64,000 nucleotides of DNA from Nitrospina sp. (GTDB taxonomy: Bacteria > Nitrospinota > Nitrospinia > Nitrospinales > JACRGP01): NCBI GenBank assembly GCA_024648695.1, contig JACAVV010000018.1:1-64000 (forward strand), read 5' to 3'. Numbering within the stretch: position 1 is the stretch's first letter; every line of letters starts with the position of its first letter. Shown in pieces: positions 29,401 through 39,700 of this stretch. The notes below the pieces were generated by a model. It saw only the letters and a program-made list of their open reading frames with translations. It ran no database searches and had not been told where the DNA came from. The position numbers and the translations under genes were made by a program.

Positions 29401-29580
29401 CTCTTTTCCTCTTTTTGAATCTTGTAACACTCCTATCTAAAATCCATTTCCGGTTCCTGTTTAGTGCTGGATTTGCTTCGGAATTTGGTTTAGTCTAATG
29501 TTAGAGTTCCTTTCGTAAATCGATCGATCAACGGTATTTGGTTTACATTCTTTCCTTCCTCAATTCATCAGGTACACATT

Positions 29581-30723
29581 ATGTCAGGTGCTTTTCATTC
29601 CAGAAAAATGCAATCGCGTTCTCAAATTGAAAACCTGTGGAGTCAATTGGACGAGTTTCGGTATTGGACCGGTGAAGCGGCGGTTCTGCGGAAAGCTGAA
29701 ATAATAAAAAAATTGTGCGCCCATGACCAAAATTTACCTTCGTTTGAGAAAATGGAATTGTCTGAAATCGACCTCTTCGGCCAGAATTTAAGCGGCGTTA
29801 ATTTTAGTGAAGCCAATTTGGGCAATAGCGTAATGAGCCGGGTCAACATGAGCAAAGCTAACTTAACCCGAGCCAATTTCAATCACGCCAATCTCAAACA
29901 CGCCAACCTCGAAAAAGGCAATTTGCAAAAAGTCAATTTTAAGGGGGCCAAACTTTTCCAGGCTAATTGCAATGAATCGGTCTTGGAAGAAGCTGTAATG
30001 ACTTCGGCAAACCTAATAGGCTCGCGGTTCGATAAGGCCAAATTGAACCGGGCCAATCTGGAGCGGAGTCAATTGAATCGCTCATCTTTGCAGTCGGCTG
30101 TGTTGGTTGAGTCTTTTATGGATCATGCGGATTTAAGTCAATCGGATTTGCGGGATGTTAATTTGAATCGTGCCAGTTTAAAACAATCCGATTTGAGTGA
30201 GTGTCAAATGACGGGAGCCAGATTAAACTGGGCGAATTTGCAAAATGCAAATCTGCGTGGCGCTAATTTAACCGGGGCAAACTTGAGTGAAACTATTTTA
30301 AAAGATTCGAATTTAGCCTGGGCGATCCTTGCCGAAGCTTGCCTGAATCGGACCCAGTTGCAAGGGGCGAAATTATCATGGGCCAATTTGAAGGACAGCC
30401 AATTGAACTGGGCAAATTTTGAAGGGGCGGATTTAAGTTTTGCAAATCTGGTTCGAGCAGATTTTCGCGGATCAAACTTAAAGGGCTGTAACTTGAGAGG
30501 TGCCGGTCTGGCAGGTTCCGATTTAAGTAATGTTGCAAACTTGGAGGCGGACCAGATCAATTCCGCTAATGTGACCCAGGAAACCCGGTTGCCGGATTAT
30601 TTGCAACTGACCTGGCATTCCGACACTTCTTTTGTTTGTTCGAAAAAGAAGCCAGTTAATAACTCTGAGGAAAATAGACCGGAACGCGACTTGTCGGAAA
30701 CACTAAATTCCAACGACGATTAG
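29581..30723 (+). CDS. pentapeptide-repeat protein
   Basis: 380 aa. About residues 60-325 are continuous A(N/D)LXX-type pentapeptides (e.g. ANLKHANLEKGNLQK), about 50 repeats, predicting a right-handed quadrilateral beta-helix. No signal peptide. The N-terminal 55 residues are helical and the tail is charged. Some such proteins mimic DNA and protect gyrase, but nothing here assigns that role. ATG 29581. Confidence 0.9.
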   Translation: MSGAFHSRKMQSRSQIENLWSQLDEFRYWTGEAAVLRKAEIIKKLCAHDQNLPSFEKMELSEIDLFGQNLSGVNFSEANLGNSVMSRVNMSKANLTRANFNHANLKHANLEKGNLQKVNFKGAKLFQANCNESVLEEAVMTSANLIGSRFDKAKLNRANLERSQLNRSSLQSAVLVESFMDHADLSQSDLRDVNLNRASLKQSDLSECQMTGARLNWANLQNANLRGANLTGANLSETILKDSNLAWAILAEACLNRTQLQGAKLSWANLKDSQLNWANFEGADLSFANLVRADFRGSNLKGCNLRGAGLAGSDLSNVANLEADQINSANVTQETRLPDYLQLTWHSDTSFVCSKKKPVNNSEENRPERDLSETLNSNDD

Positions 30724-30866
30724 CCAAAAATACTGTCAAAACTTCAGGGTTCCGAACATTTTAGTGTAAACTGTTAAATTCTTTGTATTAAAAATTAGAA
30801 TAAATATGGAAAAAGTCTGATAATTTGCTATAATTGATAAACCGAAAATTTCAGGGAATTTCAATA

Positions 30867-33800
30867 ATGATTATAGCGATCCGGTATCTAATTCTCTTTT
30901 TTGTTTTATTTGCACTCTCTCAATCCTCCTATGCAGACTCGGTAATTCGAGGTCCTTACCTTCAAATGGGTTCCCATGATGGAATGACCCTACGTTGGCG
31001 GACTGATGTGGCCAGCGATTCCAAGGTTCAATATGGAACCTCTCCCGGTAATTTGGATCAGTCGGTAACTACGGATACAGGTAATCCTGTCACCAATCAC
31101 GAGGTTCGGGTCACCGGCCTGTTGTCGAACACTCAATACTATTATAGTGTGGGCAGTAGCACTCAGGTGTTAGCGGGTGGAGACTCCAGCTATGTCTTTT
31201 TAACCTCACCTTTTCCCGGAACAGTGAAGGCCACTCGCTTTTGGGTTCTCGGCGATTCCGGAACGGCAAACAGCAATGCCCAAAGTGTTCGCGACGCCTA
31301 CAAGAGTTTTACAGGTACCCGCGGAACCGACCTGTGGCTGATGCTTGGTGATAATGCGTATAGCGATGGTACCGACCAACAGTATCAAGCGGCTGTTTTT
31401 GATATGTATCCTGAAATGTTACGGCAGGCTTCCTTATGGCCCACTTTGGGAAATCATGACGGCCATAGCGCCGACTCGGCAACTCAAACGGGACCCTATT
31501 ACGATATTTTTTCCCTTCCCACTGCGGGTGAAGCAGGAGGATTGGCCTCCGGAACGGAAGCTTATTATTCCTTCGAATACGCAAATATTCATTTTGTTGT
31601 TCTGGATTCCTATGACACAGACCGGTCGGTGAACAGTCCCATGCTCACCTGGCTTGAAAATGATCTGGCGGCGACCACTCAGGACTGGATAATCGCCTTT
31701 TGGCATCACCCGCCCTACACAAAAGGATCTCATAACTCTGATGTGGAATCGGCTCTCATCGATATGAGAGAAAATGTCTTGCCCATCCTGGACAGCTATG
31801 GAGCCGATGTTGTGCTGGCCGGTCACAGCCATTCTTATGAACGGTCGTTTTTAGTGGATGGCCATTACGGCACTTCAGATACATTGAATCCTGCGACCAT
31901 GATTCTGGACAATGGCAGTGGTCGTGAAGATGGCGACGGAACCTATAAAAAGTCTGAGGGCCCCACAATAGGAAATGAAGGTGTGGTGTATGCGGTGGCT
32001 GGCAGTTCTGGAAAAACAAGCGGCGGGACCTTGAACCACCCGGTGATGTATTTATCTTTGAACAGTCTTGGTTCCATGGTGTTTGATGTGAATGGCAATC
32101 GCCTGGATGCACAATTTATTGATGCGAATGGAAATGTCCAGGATTATTTCGCCATCGAAAAAGGGCAGGATACCATCCCTCCCACCCTGATGCTGGCAGA
32201 GGCAGTTGATGCAACTCATGTTGAAGTCATATACTCCGAAAAGGTGGAAATCGTTTCTTCTGAATCCGCCTCGAATTACAGTATAAATAACGGGGTTTCC
32301 GTGTTGGATGCCGTCCTGCAGTCAGATGAGAAGAAGGTAATGCTTACCACATCATCCATGACGAATGGGGTGAATTATATTCTCACGGTAAATGATGTAA
32401 TGGACCCCTCAGGAAATATCATTGCGAATAACAGCCAGCTACCGTTCACTTTTGTAAACCTCATCACCAGGGATTTCCAAAATGGTGTGTCGCCCACTTC
32501 GGGATATACTGGAACACAGGATGCTTATATTTCACAAAATGCACCGGGTTCCAATTTCGGGCTTTCGACCACACTATTGACGGATGGTGATGATCCTGGT
32601 GGATCGGGAAATGATAAAGCCACTTTAATCCAATGGGACCTGTCCGGTATTCCTTCGGATGCCTTGGTTGAAAGTGCTCAAATAACGTTTAATATATTTA
32701 ATGTCAGTCCACACAATTATGAGATTTACGCTCTGAATAAAGATTGGGAGGAATTGGAAACCACCTGGGATCAGGCGGCCAATGGTTCTTCCTGGCAACA
32801 GCCGGGTGCCCAGGGTTCCACTGATAGAGATAGTTTGGTGTTGGGTACTTTAAACTCCGGAACTACCGGGTTGCGAACCCTGAACCTTAATAGTTCCGGA
32901 GTTGCGGAAATTCAATCCTGGGTGGATGGCAGTTCTCCTAATTTTGGATTCATTATTGCCAATAGCCAATCCACTGACGGCGCCGATTTTTCATCCAGCG
33001 AAGCGGGTGATCTGGCGAACCGGCCAAAATTGACCGTGATTTATAGCGTGTCCTCGGGCGGAACGGATATTGAACCTCCCAGTCCACCTGTCAATCTAGC
33101 GGCGACAGACATCCAAACCAATTCAATATCTCTTGCCTGGGACCCTTGCCTCAATTACCCAACGACACCTTGTGATAATGTAGGTGTCACGGGATATAAA
33201 GTGTATCGGGACGATATTCTGGTTGGGACTCCCACACAAACCAACTTCACAGATACCGGATTGCAGGAGGATACGACTTATGATTACGCCGTTACCGGAT
33301 TTGATGCCGAGGGTAATGAATCGGCCGCCAGCAATTCTCCTGCTTTGCAGGTTACTACCGACTCGGCCAGTATATCTACGATGCATGTAGAGGATATCGC
33401 CATCAGTCTCGTTCCGGTCGGGAACAAGTTTCAAAAGAGTGAATCTCGAGTAACGGTTCTCGATCAAAACTCGCAACCTGTTTCCGGAGCAAATGTTTCC
33501 GGTGATTGGTCGGGATTGACGCAACAAAGCGCCAACGGATTAACCGACGGCAACGGGGTCGTGATTTTCAGTTCTGATAAGGTTCGTGAAAATGTTCAGG
33601 GCGAATTCCAGTTCACTGTAAACAATTTATCGGCATCCGGGTTTCAGTACGATGAGTCTCTAAACCTCGAAACCAGCGATTGTATAGATACTTCGGGAGC
33701 TTCGTGTTCGGGTCCACCACAGCCTGAATCTAACATGGCTACGGGAACATTTTCTGTACAGGTGGTTCCCAACAATAAGCATTGGCGTGGCCAGGCCAAC

Positions 33801-34073
33801 CTTTCCATGGTCGATTTGGATAATGGCAATACGCCATTGGAAGGTGTGTTTGTTGAAGGCGGGTGGACTTTTATTCCTTTAAAGGGTGGCTCTGAGGTCA
33901 TTGGTAATTCCAATGGAACAACAGGTGCTGACGGAACAGTGGAGATTCTTTCTCCAAAAAAACGCGGAGAAATCGGAGATGTCTTTGAATTCAATATATC
34001 ATCGGTTGAAAAATCCGGATACGAATTTAATCCCATCTCAGGACCCACTACCGGGTCTGCTCCCATTCCGTAA
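30867..34073 (+). CDS. exported purple-acid-phosphatase-like multidomain protein
   Basis: 1068 aa from ATG 30867 (AGGGA upstream; a TTG at 30834 is rejected because it would bury the signal peptide). Signal peptide to SYA, Fn3-like PAP N-domain (about 22-110), metallophosphatase domain (about 115-430) with GDSG, GDNAY, GNHD, WHHPPY and GHSHSYER metal ligands, an Ig-like domain, a DNRLRE/CBM96-type domain (about 555-730), an Fn3 domain (about 735-835) and two related C-terminal beta domains (about 840-935, 955-1065). Predicted secreted or surface phosphoesterase, possibly for phosphate scavenging and possibly T2SS cargo (inference). Confidence 0.88.
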   Translation: MIIAIRYLILFFVLFALSQSSYADSVIRGPYLQMGSHDGMTLRWRTDVASDSKVQYGTSPGNLDQSVTTDTGNPVTNHEVRVTGLLSNTQYYYSVGSSTQVLAGGDSSYVFLTSPFPGTVKATRFWVLGDSGTANSNAQSVRDAYKSFTGTRGTDLWLMLGDNAYSDGTDQQYQAAVFDMYPEMLRQASLWPTLGNHDGHSADSATQTGPYYDIFSLPTAGEAGGLASGTEAYYSFEYANIHFVVLDSYDTDRSVNSPMLTWLENDLAATTQDWIIAFWHHPPYTKGSHNSDVESALIDMRENVLPILDSYGADVVLAGHSHSYERSFLVDGHYGTSDTLNPATMILDNGSGREDGDGTYKKSEGPTIGNEGVVYAVAGSSGKTSGGTLNHPVMYLSLNSLGSMVFDVNGNRLDAQFIDANGNVQDYFAIEKGQDTIPPTLMLAEAVDATHVEVIYSEKVEIVSSESASNYSINNGVSVLDAVLQSDEKKVMLTTSSMTNGVNYILTVNDVMDPSGNIIANNSQLPFTFVNLITRDFQNGVSPTSGYTGTQDAYISQNAPGSNFGLSTTLLTDGDDPGGSGNDKATLIQWDLSGIPSDALVESAQITFNIFNVSPHNYEIYALNKDWEELETTWDQAANGSSWQQPGAQGSTDRDSLVLGTLNSGTTGLRTLNLNSSGVAEIQSWVDGSSPNFGFIIANSQSTDGADFSSSEAGDLANRPKLTVIYSVSSGGTDIEPPSPPVNLAATDIQTNSISLAWDPCLNYPTTPCDNVGVTGYKVYRDDILVGTPTQTNFTDTGLQEDTTYDYAVTGFDAEGNESAASNSPALQVTTDSASISTMHVEDIAISLVPVGNKFQKSESRVTVLDQNSQPVSGANVSGDWSGLTQQSANGLTDGNGVVIFSSDKVRENVQGEFQFTVNNLSASGFQYDESLNLETSDCIDTSGASCSGPPQPESNMATGTFSVQVVPNNKHWRGQANLSMVDLDNGNTPLEGVFVEGGWTFIPLKGGSEVIGNSNGTTGADGTVEILSPKKRGEIGDVFEFNISSVEKSGYEFNPISGPTTGSAPIP

Positions 34074-34085
34074 GGAATTTCAGGT

Positions 34086-34928
34086 TTGTATCGAATAATT
34101 TGTGTTTTGATAATTTCGGTCTTTTGGATGGCGAGTGCCTGGAAAACAAGCGTATTTTCTCACCCCTCAACCTTGAGCCGACTGGAAGAATTGAATCACC
34201 TGATTTCAGAAGATCCTGAATCTCCGGATTATTATCTGCAACGTGGAGAGCTACACAGAAGGCATGACAGGTTTCAAAAAGCCCTGAGGGATTTTAAAAA
34301 AGCTCAGGTTTTAGATCCAGATCTCGTTATTTCAGATTATTATCTGGCCCGACTTTTGCTCGATATGGATAAGCCCAAACAGGCTTGGGAGCGAATCAGG
34401 ACCTATGTTCAAAAAGTACCCACGGATCCCAATGGCTTTTTGGTAAAAGCAAGGATTGCGATTGCCAGGGACAAATTGGATCTTTCCGAAATTAGCTATT
34501 CACGGGTTATCGCCCTGATGCCCCGGCCTACGCCCGATATTTACATCGACCGTGCGCGCGTGCAAATGAAGCAGGGACAGATGGGCCTGATAAAAGCGGA
34601 TGAGGGGATAGATGAGGCCATCAAAGCCCTTGGACCTTTGGTGAGTTTAATTGAGCTTTGTATTGAAATACAAATGGCCCAAAAAGCCTTTATCTCTGCT
34701 ATAGATTGCATCGACCGTTTACCCTCCAAAATTGCAGATCAACCCAAATGGTTGGCCCGCAAGGGAGAACTATTTGTTTTGGCGAAATCTCCTGAAAAAG
34801 CCAGGACTGCTTTTGAAGGCGCCTTGATGTCTTTAAAGTCCTTGCCTGTCAATCGCCGTTCCACCCGGGCTATGGTCAAACAGGAAAAAAAGATTGTAAA
34901 TGCGCTGGAAAATTTGCAACTGGATTAA
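34086..34928 (+). CDS. exported TPR protein, TTG start
   Basis: 280 aa. TTG 34086 (AAGGAA 7 nt upstream) opens a signal-like N-terminus (IICVLIISVFWMASA) followed by TPR helices (about 40-270; SPDYYLQRGELHRRH, SDYYLARLLL). It begins 12 bp after the phosphatase gene and precedes the HEAT-like gene by 50 bp, suggesting co-transcription. The partner is unknown. Confidence 0.75.
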   Translation: MYRIICVLIISVFWMASAWKTSVFSHPSTLSRLEELNHLISEDPESPDYYLQRGELHRRHDRFQKALRDFKKAQVLDPDLVISDYYLARLLLDMDKPKQAWERIRTYVQKVPTDPNGFLVKARIAIARDKLDLSEISYSRVIALMPRPTPDIYIDRARVQMKQGQMGLIKADEGIDEAIKALGPLVSLIELCIEIQMAQKAFISAIDCIDRLPSKIADQPKWLARKGELFVLAKSPEKARTAFEGALMSLKSLPVNRRSTRAMVKQEKKIVNALENLQLD

Positions 34929-34978
34929 TATTCTGTTTTCTGATCAGTCTTATGGAATGGACTTGAGGGGATATTGAA

Positions 34979-35707
34979 ATGAACAATAAGGTATTTGCCG
35001 TCTTTTTGGGGTTTTGTATGTTTGCTGTCGTTTTGGCGGGAATGTTTTCTTACATGGGCTCCGATTCTGGAAAAACGAAGTCGAGTTCGAATCAGGGAGC
35101 TTCTATCAAAGATCCCTGGATAAAGCCGGAAGGCGATGCGGAGGTGCTTGCAGAACGTTATTCTCTGGATGAACTTATTGAGCGTTGGAACGTTTGGCCC
35201 CGGAAAAGTGGAAGGCTTTCCTTTCACTCGGTTTATGCCGAAGCCATCGGTTTATACGGAGAAGATGCGGTGGATGCGGTGGTGCATCTAGAACCGGCTG
35301 TTCGCCATAGTGATCCGAATTTAAGGCGCAGGGTGATGAACTCCCTGGTTGAAATTGGAGAGGACGGGTTGTCTCCCTTGTACGACGCTTTGGAGTATTG
35401 GCCAGAGGAGGACCCTGAAAAACTGGCTTTAAATATCCGTTGGGATGCCGCAGAGTTTTTGGCGAAAGGTGCAAAAAAGGGGCTGGATATGGCCGAAGGG
35501 GTTTCGATATTGGCAACGACCCTGACTCACCCGGATAGCTATTTTATGACACGGGGCTATGCGGCGGACGCCCTGATTTTAATGGGTTCTCCGGAAGCAG
35601 TTGAGGCCCTTAAAAAGGGGCGAGACTGGTTTTATGATCAACCCGGACTATCTGTTGAAGACAATGCGATTTTGAAAAAAATTAATATTGCACTCAAAAG
35701 GTTTTAA
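34979..35707 (+). CDS. membrane-anchored HEAT-like repeat protein
   Basis: 242 aa with one N-terminal hydrophobic segment (FLGFCMFAVVLAGMFSYMG), a short linker and alpha-helical HEAT/armadillo-like repeats (about 75-240; LRRRVMNSLVEIGEDGLSPL, GYAADALILMGSPEAVEAL). No catalytic motif. Likely a scaffold facing the periplasm; exact role unknown. Confidence 0.72.
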   Translation: MNNKVFAVFLGFCMFAVVLAGMFSYMGSDSGKTKSSSNQGASIKDPWIKPEGDAEVLAERYSLDELIERWNVWPRKSGRLSFHSVYAEAIGLYGEDAVDAVVHLEPAVRHSDPNLRRRVMNSLVEIGEDGLSPLYDALEYWPEEDPEKLALNIRWDAAEFLAKGAKKGLDMAEGVSILATTLTHPDSYFMTRGYAADALILMGSPEAVEALKKGRDWFYDQPGLSVEDNAILKKINIALKRF

Positions 35708-35801
35708 TTTTTTTCAACCCCTTATAACGGATTTTCACCGAAGGTACAGAATTTGCTTTTTATAGAAAAAGAACGTCAACCGTCAAAATTCTATAAAGTA
35801 C

Positions 35802-36641
35802 ATGATACCTGTAAATCCTCCGGACAAATATTCAATCGATTCTCTTTTAAGTCATCTTAATAAAAATAGTGTTTCCAGGGACAATTTTTCCAGCGAACTC
35901 AAGAAGCTCCTGCTATTCCAAAAACACCTGCAGGTTCAAGTCTGGACTGATCCCGGTTCGGGACCGAACTATTCAACAGGGTCTCCAATGGCCTTGTCCA
36001 AAAGTTTATTGGGATTATTTTTAAACGATAAGGTCGACTCAGGCGCACAACACGTTTCCCGAAATTTATGGCTAAAGAATAAAGTACATTCCCAATATAT
36101 CCAGGAAAGCACTGAAACCGCGAAAACGCCTTCGTATTTAGAAAATAAGGGAAACTCTTTTCACTCCATAAAAGAAATGATACACCAGAAAGCCGAAAAA
36201 TATGGACTGGACAAGGAATGGTTCCAGAAATTAATTCATGCAGAATCGGGCTTCAATCCTAAGGCAGAGTCGAGGCAGGGGGCAATGGGACTCGGTCAAA
36301 TCATGCCTGCAACGGCGAAGGAACTGGGTCTGAGGGTAGGGGAACCTGAAGATGATAGTGAAGGGTCTGTATGGAATTCTGAGTCCAACCTGGATGCTTC
36401 GGCGAGATATCTTCGGCAATTGCAGGATATGTATTCCTCCATGGGAATCGCGGAATCGGAAATCAGATCATTCACGGCGGCGGCTTATAACGCCGGTATG
36501 GGAAACCTTCAAAAAGCCATCGATAAATTGGGAGATTTTGAAAAGCTGAGTTGGAATTCCGTTGCTAAAACTTTGCCCGAAATAACCGGGTCCGCTTCCA
36601 GGGAAACGTTGAATTATGTGAAAAAACTGGAAGCAGGTTAG
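35802..36641 (+). CDS. SLT-domain lytic transglycosylase
   Basis: 279 aa. C-terminal SLT domain (about 120-275) with catalytic Glu in HAESGFNPKAES, GAMGLGQIMPATA and AYNAGMGN, the family signature. Cleaves peptidoglycan between MurNAc and GlcNAc with 1,6-anhydro product formation. No Sec signal is visible in the first 120 residues, which are polar and unassigned, so export may be by another route (rod/flagellar or phage-type transglycosylases behave this way). Confidence 0.85.
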   Translation: MIPVNPPDKYSIDSLLSHLNKNSVSRDNFSSELKKLLLFQKHLQVQVWTDPGSGPNYSTGSPMALSKSLLGLFLNDKVDSGAQHVSRNLWLKNKVHSQYIQESTETAKTPSYLENKGNSFHSIKEMIHQKAEKYGLDKEWFQKLIHAESGFNPKAESRQGAMGLGQIMPATAKELGLRVGEPEDDSEGSVWNSESNLDASARYLRQLQDMYSSMGIAESEIRSFTAAAYNAGMGNLQKAIDKLGDFEKLSWNSVAKTLPEITGSASRETLNYVKKLEAG

Positions 36642-36798
36642 GCAATTGAATACTAACAATTTTAAATTTACTGAAGTGAATGAATAATTTAAATTAAAAG
36701 AAAAATTTAATAATTTAAAATATATATTGCAAAAAGTTTGGAATCTCGGATAATGTTGCTGATAGTTATTTCAGTGAGTGCTTATTCATGGGGGGGAA

Positions 36799-39700
36799 AT
36801 GTTCACTTCCCGAAGCCGTCTTTTTTTATTCAGCATTATTTTTTGGGGCTATTTATCGTTACCGGGTTTAACCAAAGAATTGCAACCCGCCAATCCTGCC
36901 TACACTTATTCATCAATTGAATCTTTCAAAGAAAAAATTGTTCACGATTTCAGGGATTATATAAATACATTTGACCCGCTTTGGAGTCATCAAGAGCTTA
37001 ACGCGTTTCAACAGTCAACAAGCGGTGGCTTTAATTTCAATAAAAAACTTGGGCTAGTAAAACAGATTTCTTTCCCCGGAATTCTGGATAGAAGTCATCC
37101 CATTATCCTGCATACCCAAATGGGTCGGGTTGAACAAACTCTGGATATTGAAGAACAGTTTGAAGGCCAGTTGCTTGGCAGGTATCTGCTGTATAAAGGA
37201 AATCGTCGGTCCATTTTTTTTAGATATGATTCAGAACAGCAATCCCTCCGTGAATATGTATTTATATCTCATCCTTCCTCATTGATTCAAGCCAGGCAAG
37301 TGGTTCGATGGAAGTATTCTGGCGCAACAATACAGACCCTGGGTTTGGGTCGAATGGTTTTAATGCAAAAGAAGGATACCTTATCCTCCAAGGAGAGTAT
37401 CAAGGGCAAAAATATGAGGGCCAGAGTGTCCCGGTTCCTTCAAGATGAGTTGGAGAGTTTTACCGAGGAGGAAAATCAGCTTAGACCCATTTTAATAATT
37501 CCCCCTCCTGAATATATTGATGCAAAAGGTTTGACCCAAACCACGGGGCTCGAATATGTGTTGGATGACCAAACCTTGAAATTGGCTTTCAATACGGATG
37601 ATAAGGTCGATTATCCCATTTGGGTAGACCCCTCACTTACCGCCGCGAATGATGCGGAATTAACTGTTTTCGGCGATGTCAACGAGGCCCTTTTAGGGTT
37701 TTCTGTTGCCAATGCGGGAGATGTGAATGGGGATGAAATCAACGATGTGGTTGTAGGTGCATATAATGAAAACACCAATGGGGAAAGTGCTGGTCGCGCA
37801 TACATTTTTTTAGGCAGGTCTCTGGTTCAAAAAACGGAGTTCTTTCTTAGGTTGGGCGCGGATGTGATAATTAATGGCGAGCCCGGTAGCTTCTTTGGAT
37901 ATTCGGTTGCAGGTGCGGGGGATTTCAATGGCGACGGATTAAAAGATATTATCGTAGGTGCCCCCTATGCAGATCGTAATGGAGAAACCGATTCAGGTGC
38001 CGCTTATATTATTTTTGGTTCTTCAGATTTCAATGTCAATTCCCAACCCGTATTGAATGCAGTGGATTCCCCGGTTATTTTAGAGGGACAAGACGCTGGG
38101 GATCATTTTGGTTTTTCTGTATCGACGGCCCTGGATTTTAGAAATGACGGCAATGGCAAGGATGATGTGATTGTAGGATCTCCTGAGGACGATAACAATA
38201 ATGAAGACGGTTCAGGCAGTGCTCATATTTTCGCAGGGCGTACCGTTACGGACCCTATTACGTTGAGGGCCGATAGCTCTGCTTCCCACCGATTCGATGG
38301 GCAGGGAACGGATGGTACTAATTTCGAAAGGTTTAATGATAGTTTTGGCTGGTCCGTCGCCTCTGCTGGTGATTTTAACAACGATGATATTGATGATGTG
38401 ATTATTGGAGCGCCCGGTGATGATAATACGGGATTGATGGATAGTGACGTGTTCGATGATTCAGGTTCCGCTTTTATTTTCTTTGGTGGAATCGCTGACG
38501 GGGTGTACCGGGCGGACGATGATGCGGAGGTGATTCTAAACGGACAAAGTGTTCAGGATAACTTTGGATTTTCCGTAGCGGGAGCCGGAGATTTTAACGG
38601 CGATGATTTTGATGATGTCATAGTTGGAGCCCCCTTTGATGATAATAACGGTGAGAATATGTCCGGAAGCGCCTTTATATTTTTTGGTAACGAACCTGGA
38701 TCGCAACAGGTTCAAAAGGCAGATATTAACGCGAGTATTATTTTAAACGGGCAAGACGAAGAGGACCGGTTCGGATGGTCGGTTGCCACCGCCGGAGATT
38801 TTAACGGGGACACCAGAAGCGATGTAATCGTTGGGGCACCCAAGGATGGAAATGGCGGAGAAATAGGTTCCGGATCCGCTTTTATTTTCTTTGGTCAAAA
38901 TCCCGGTATGCAAACTATCCTCAGGGCAGATGAGGATGCGGGTGTGATCCTCAACGGCCAAAACGGTAACAATACGGCCTCTGAACAGGGTGATGAATTT
39001 GGAGTGTCCGTGGCCTCTGGGGGAGTATTTGGCAATACGGGAGTGGAAAGCGTCGTTGTTGGCGCCTGGCTGTATGATGAAGAGGGTGAAGGTGCCGTCA
39101 ACTCGGGGGCGGCATATCTTTTCTACGGATTGAGCGCTTCTTTCGATGAGGAGGTTTCATCGGGACTGGAGTCGGAATCCAATGTAAGCATTAATGTTTC
39201 CCTAAACATACCCAATCCCCTGCCGGCAGATGTTACCGTAAACTATGCGCTAAGTAATGGGGATGTGACGATTGCCAACGATTCCATAGTCTTTTCACAG
39301 GGCGAGCAAACCAAACCCATTACCTTTTTCGTTAATGATGACAGTGATGATGAAGATGATGAAGGTCTGTTTCTTACCCTGATTTCCGTAGTCAACGCGG
39401 GTTTGGGGGATATCGTTTCCCACTCCTACACGATCATAGATAATGACGGGGATGACACCAAAGAAGAGGGAAATGACAATGCGGCTTCTCCCAAGGTTTA
39501 TTTTGAAACCACGAAATCTTCAGGGTCTGAGTCCACAAGCGATGTGAGTCTGAATGTAGTCCTGAGCAATTCTGCCTTAAATACGGTTGGAGTCGGATTC
39601 AGCATCAGCGGCGGCACAGCTACGGAAGATACTGATTTCACATTAGAGGGAACGTCTCTTACGTTTGATCCGGGTGAAACGACGCAATCGATTTCACTGG

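Noticed and set aside
29760-30560. Periodic 15-nt pattern
   Set aside because: Explained by pentapeptide-repeat coding sequence.
36738-36920. 60-codon frame with a signal-like start overlapping the FG-GAP gene start
   Set aside because: Hydrophobic start is fortuitous; the +1 frame continues into a 1281-aa protein with clear domains.
37700-39100. Regularly spaced DNA repeats resembling an array
   Set aside because: They are coding FG-GAP repeats with variable sequence, not identical repeats with spacers.
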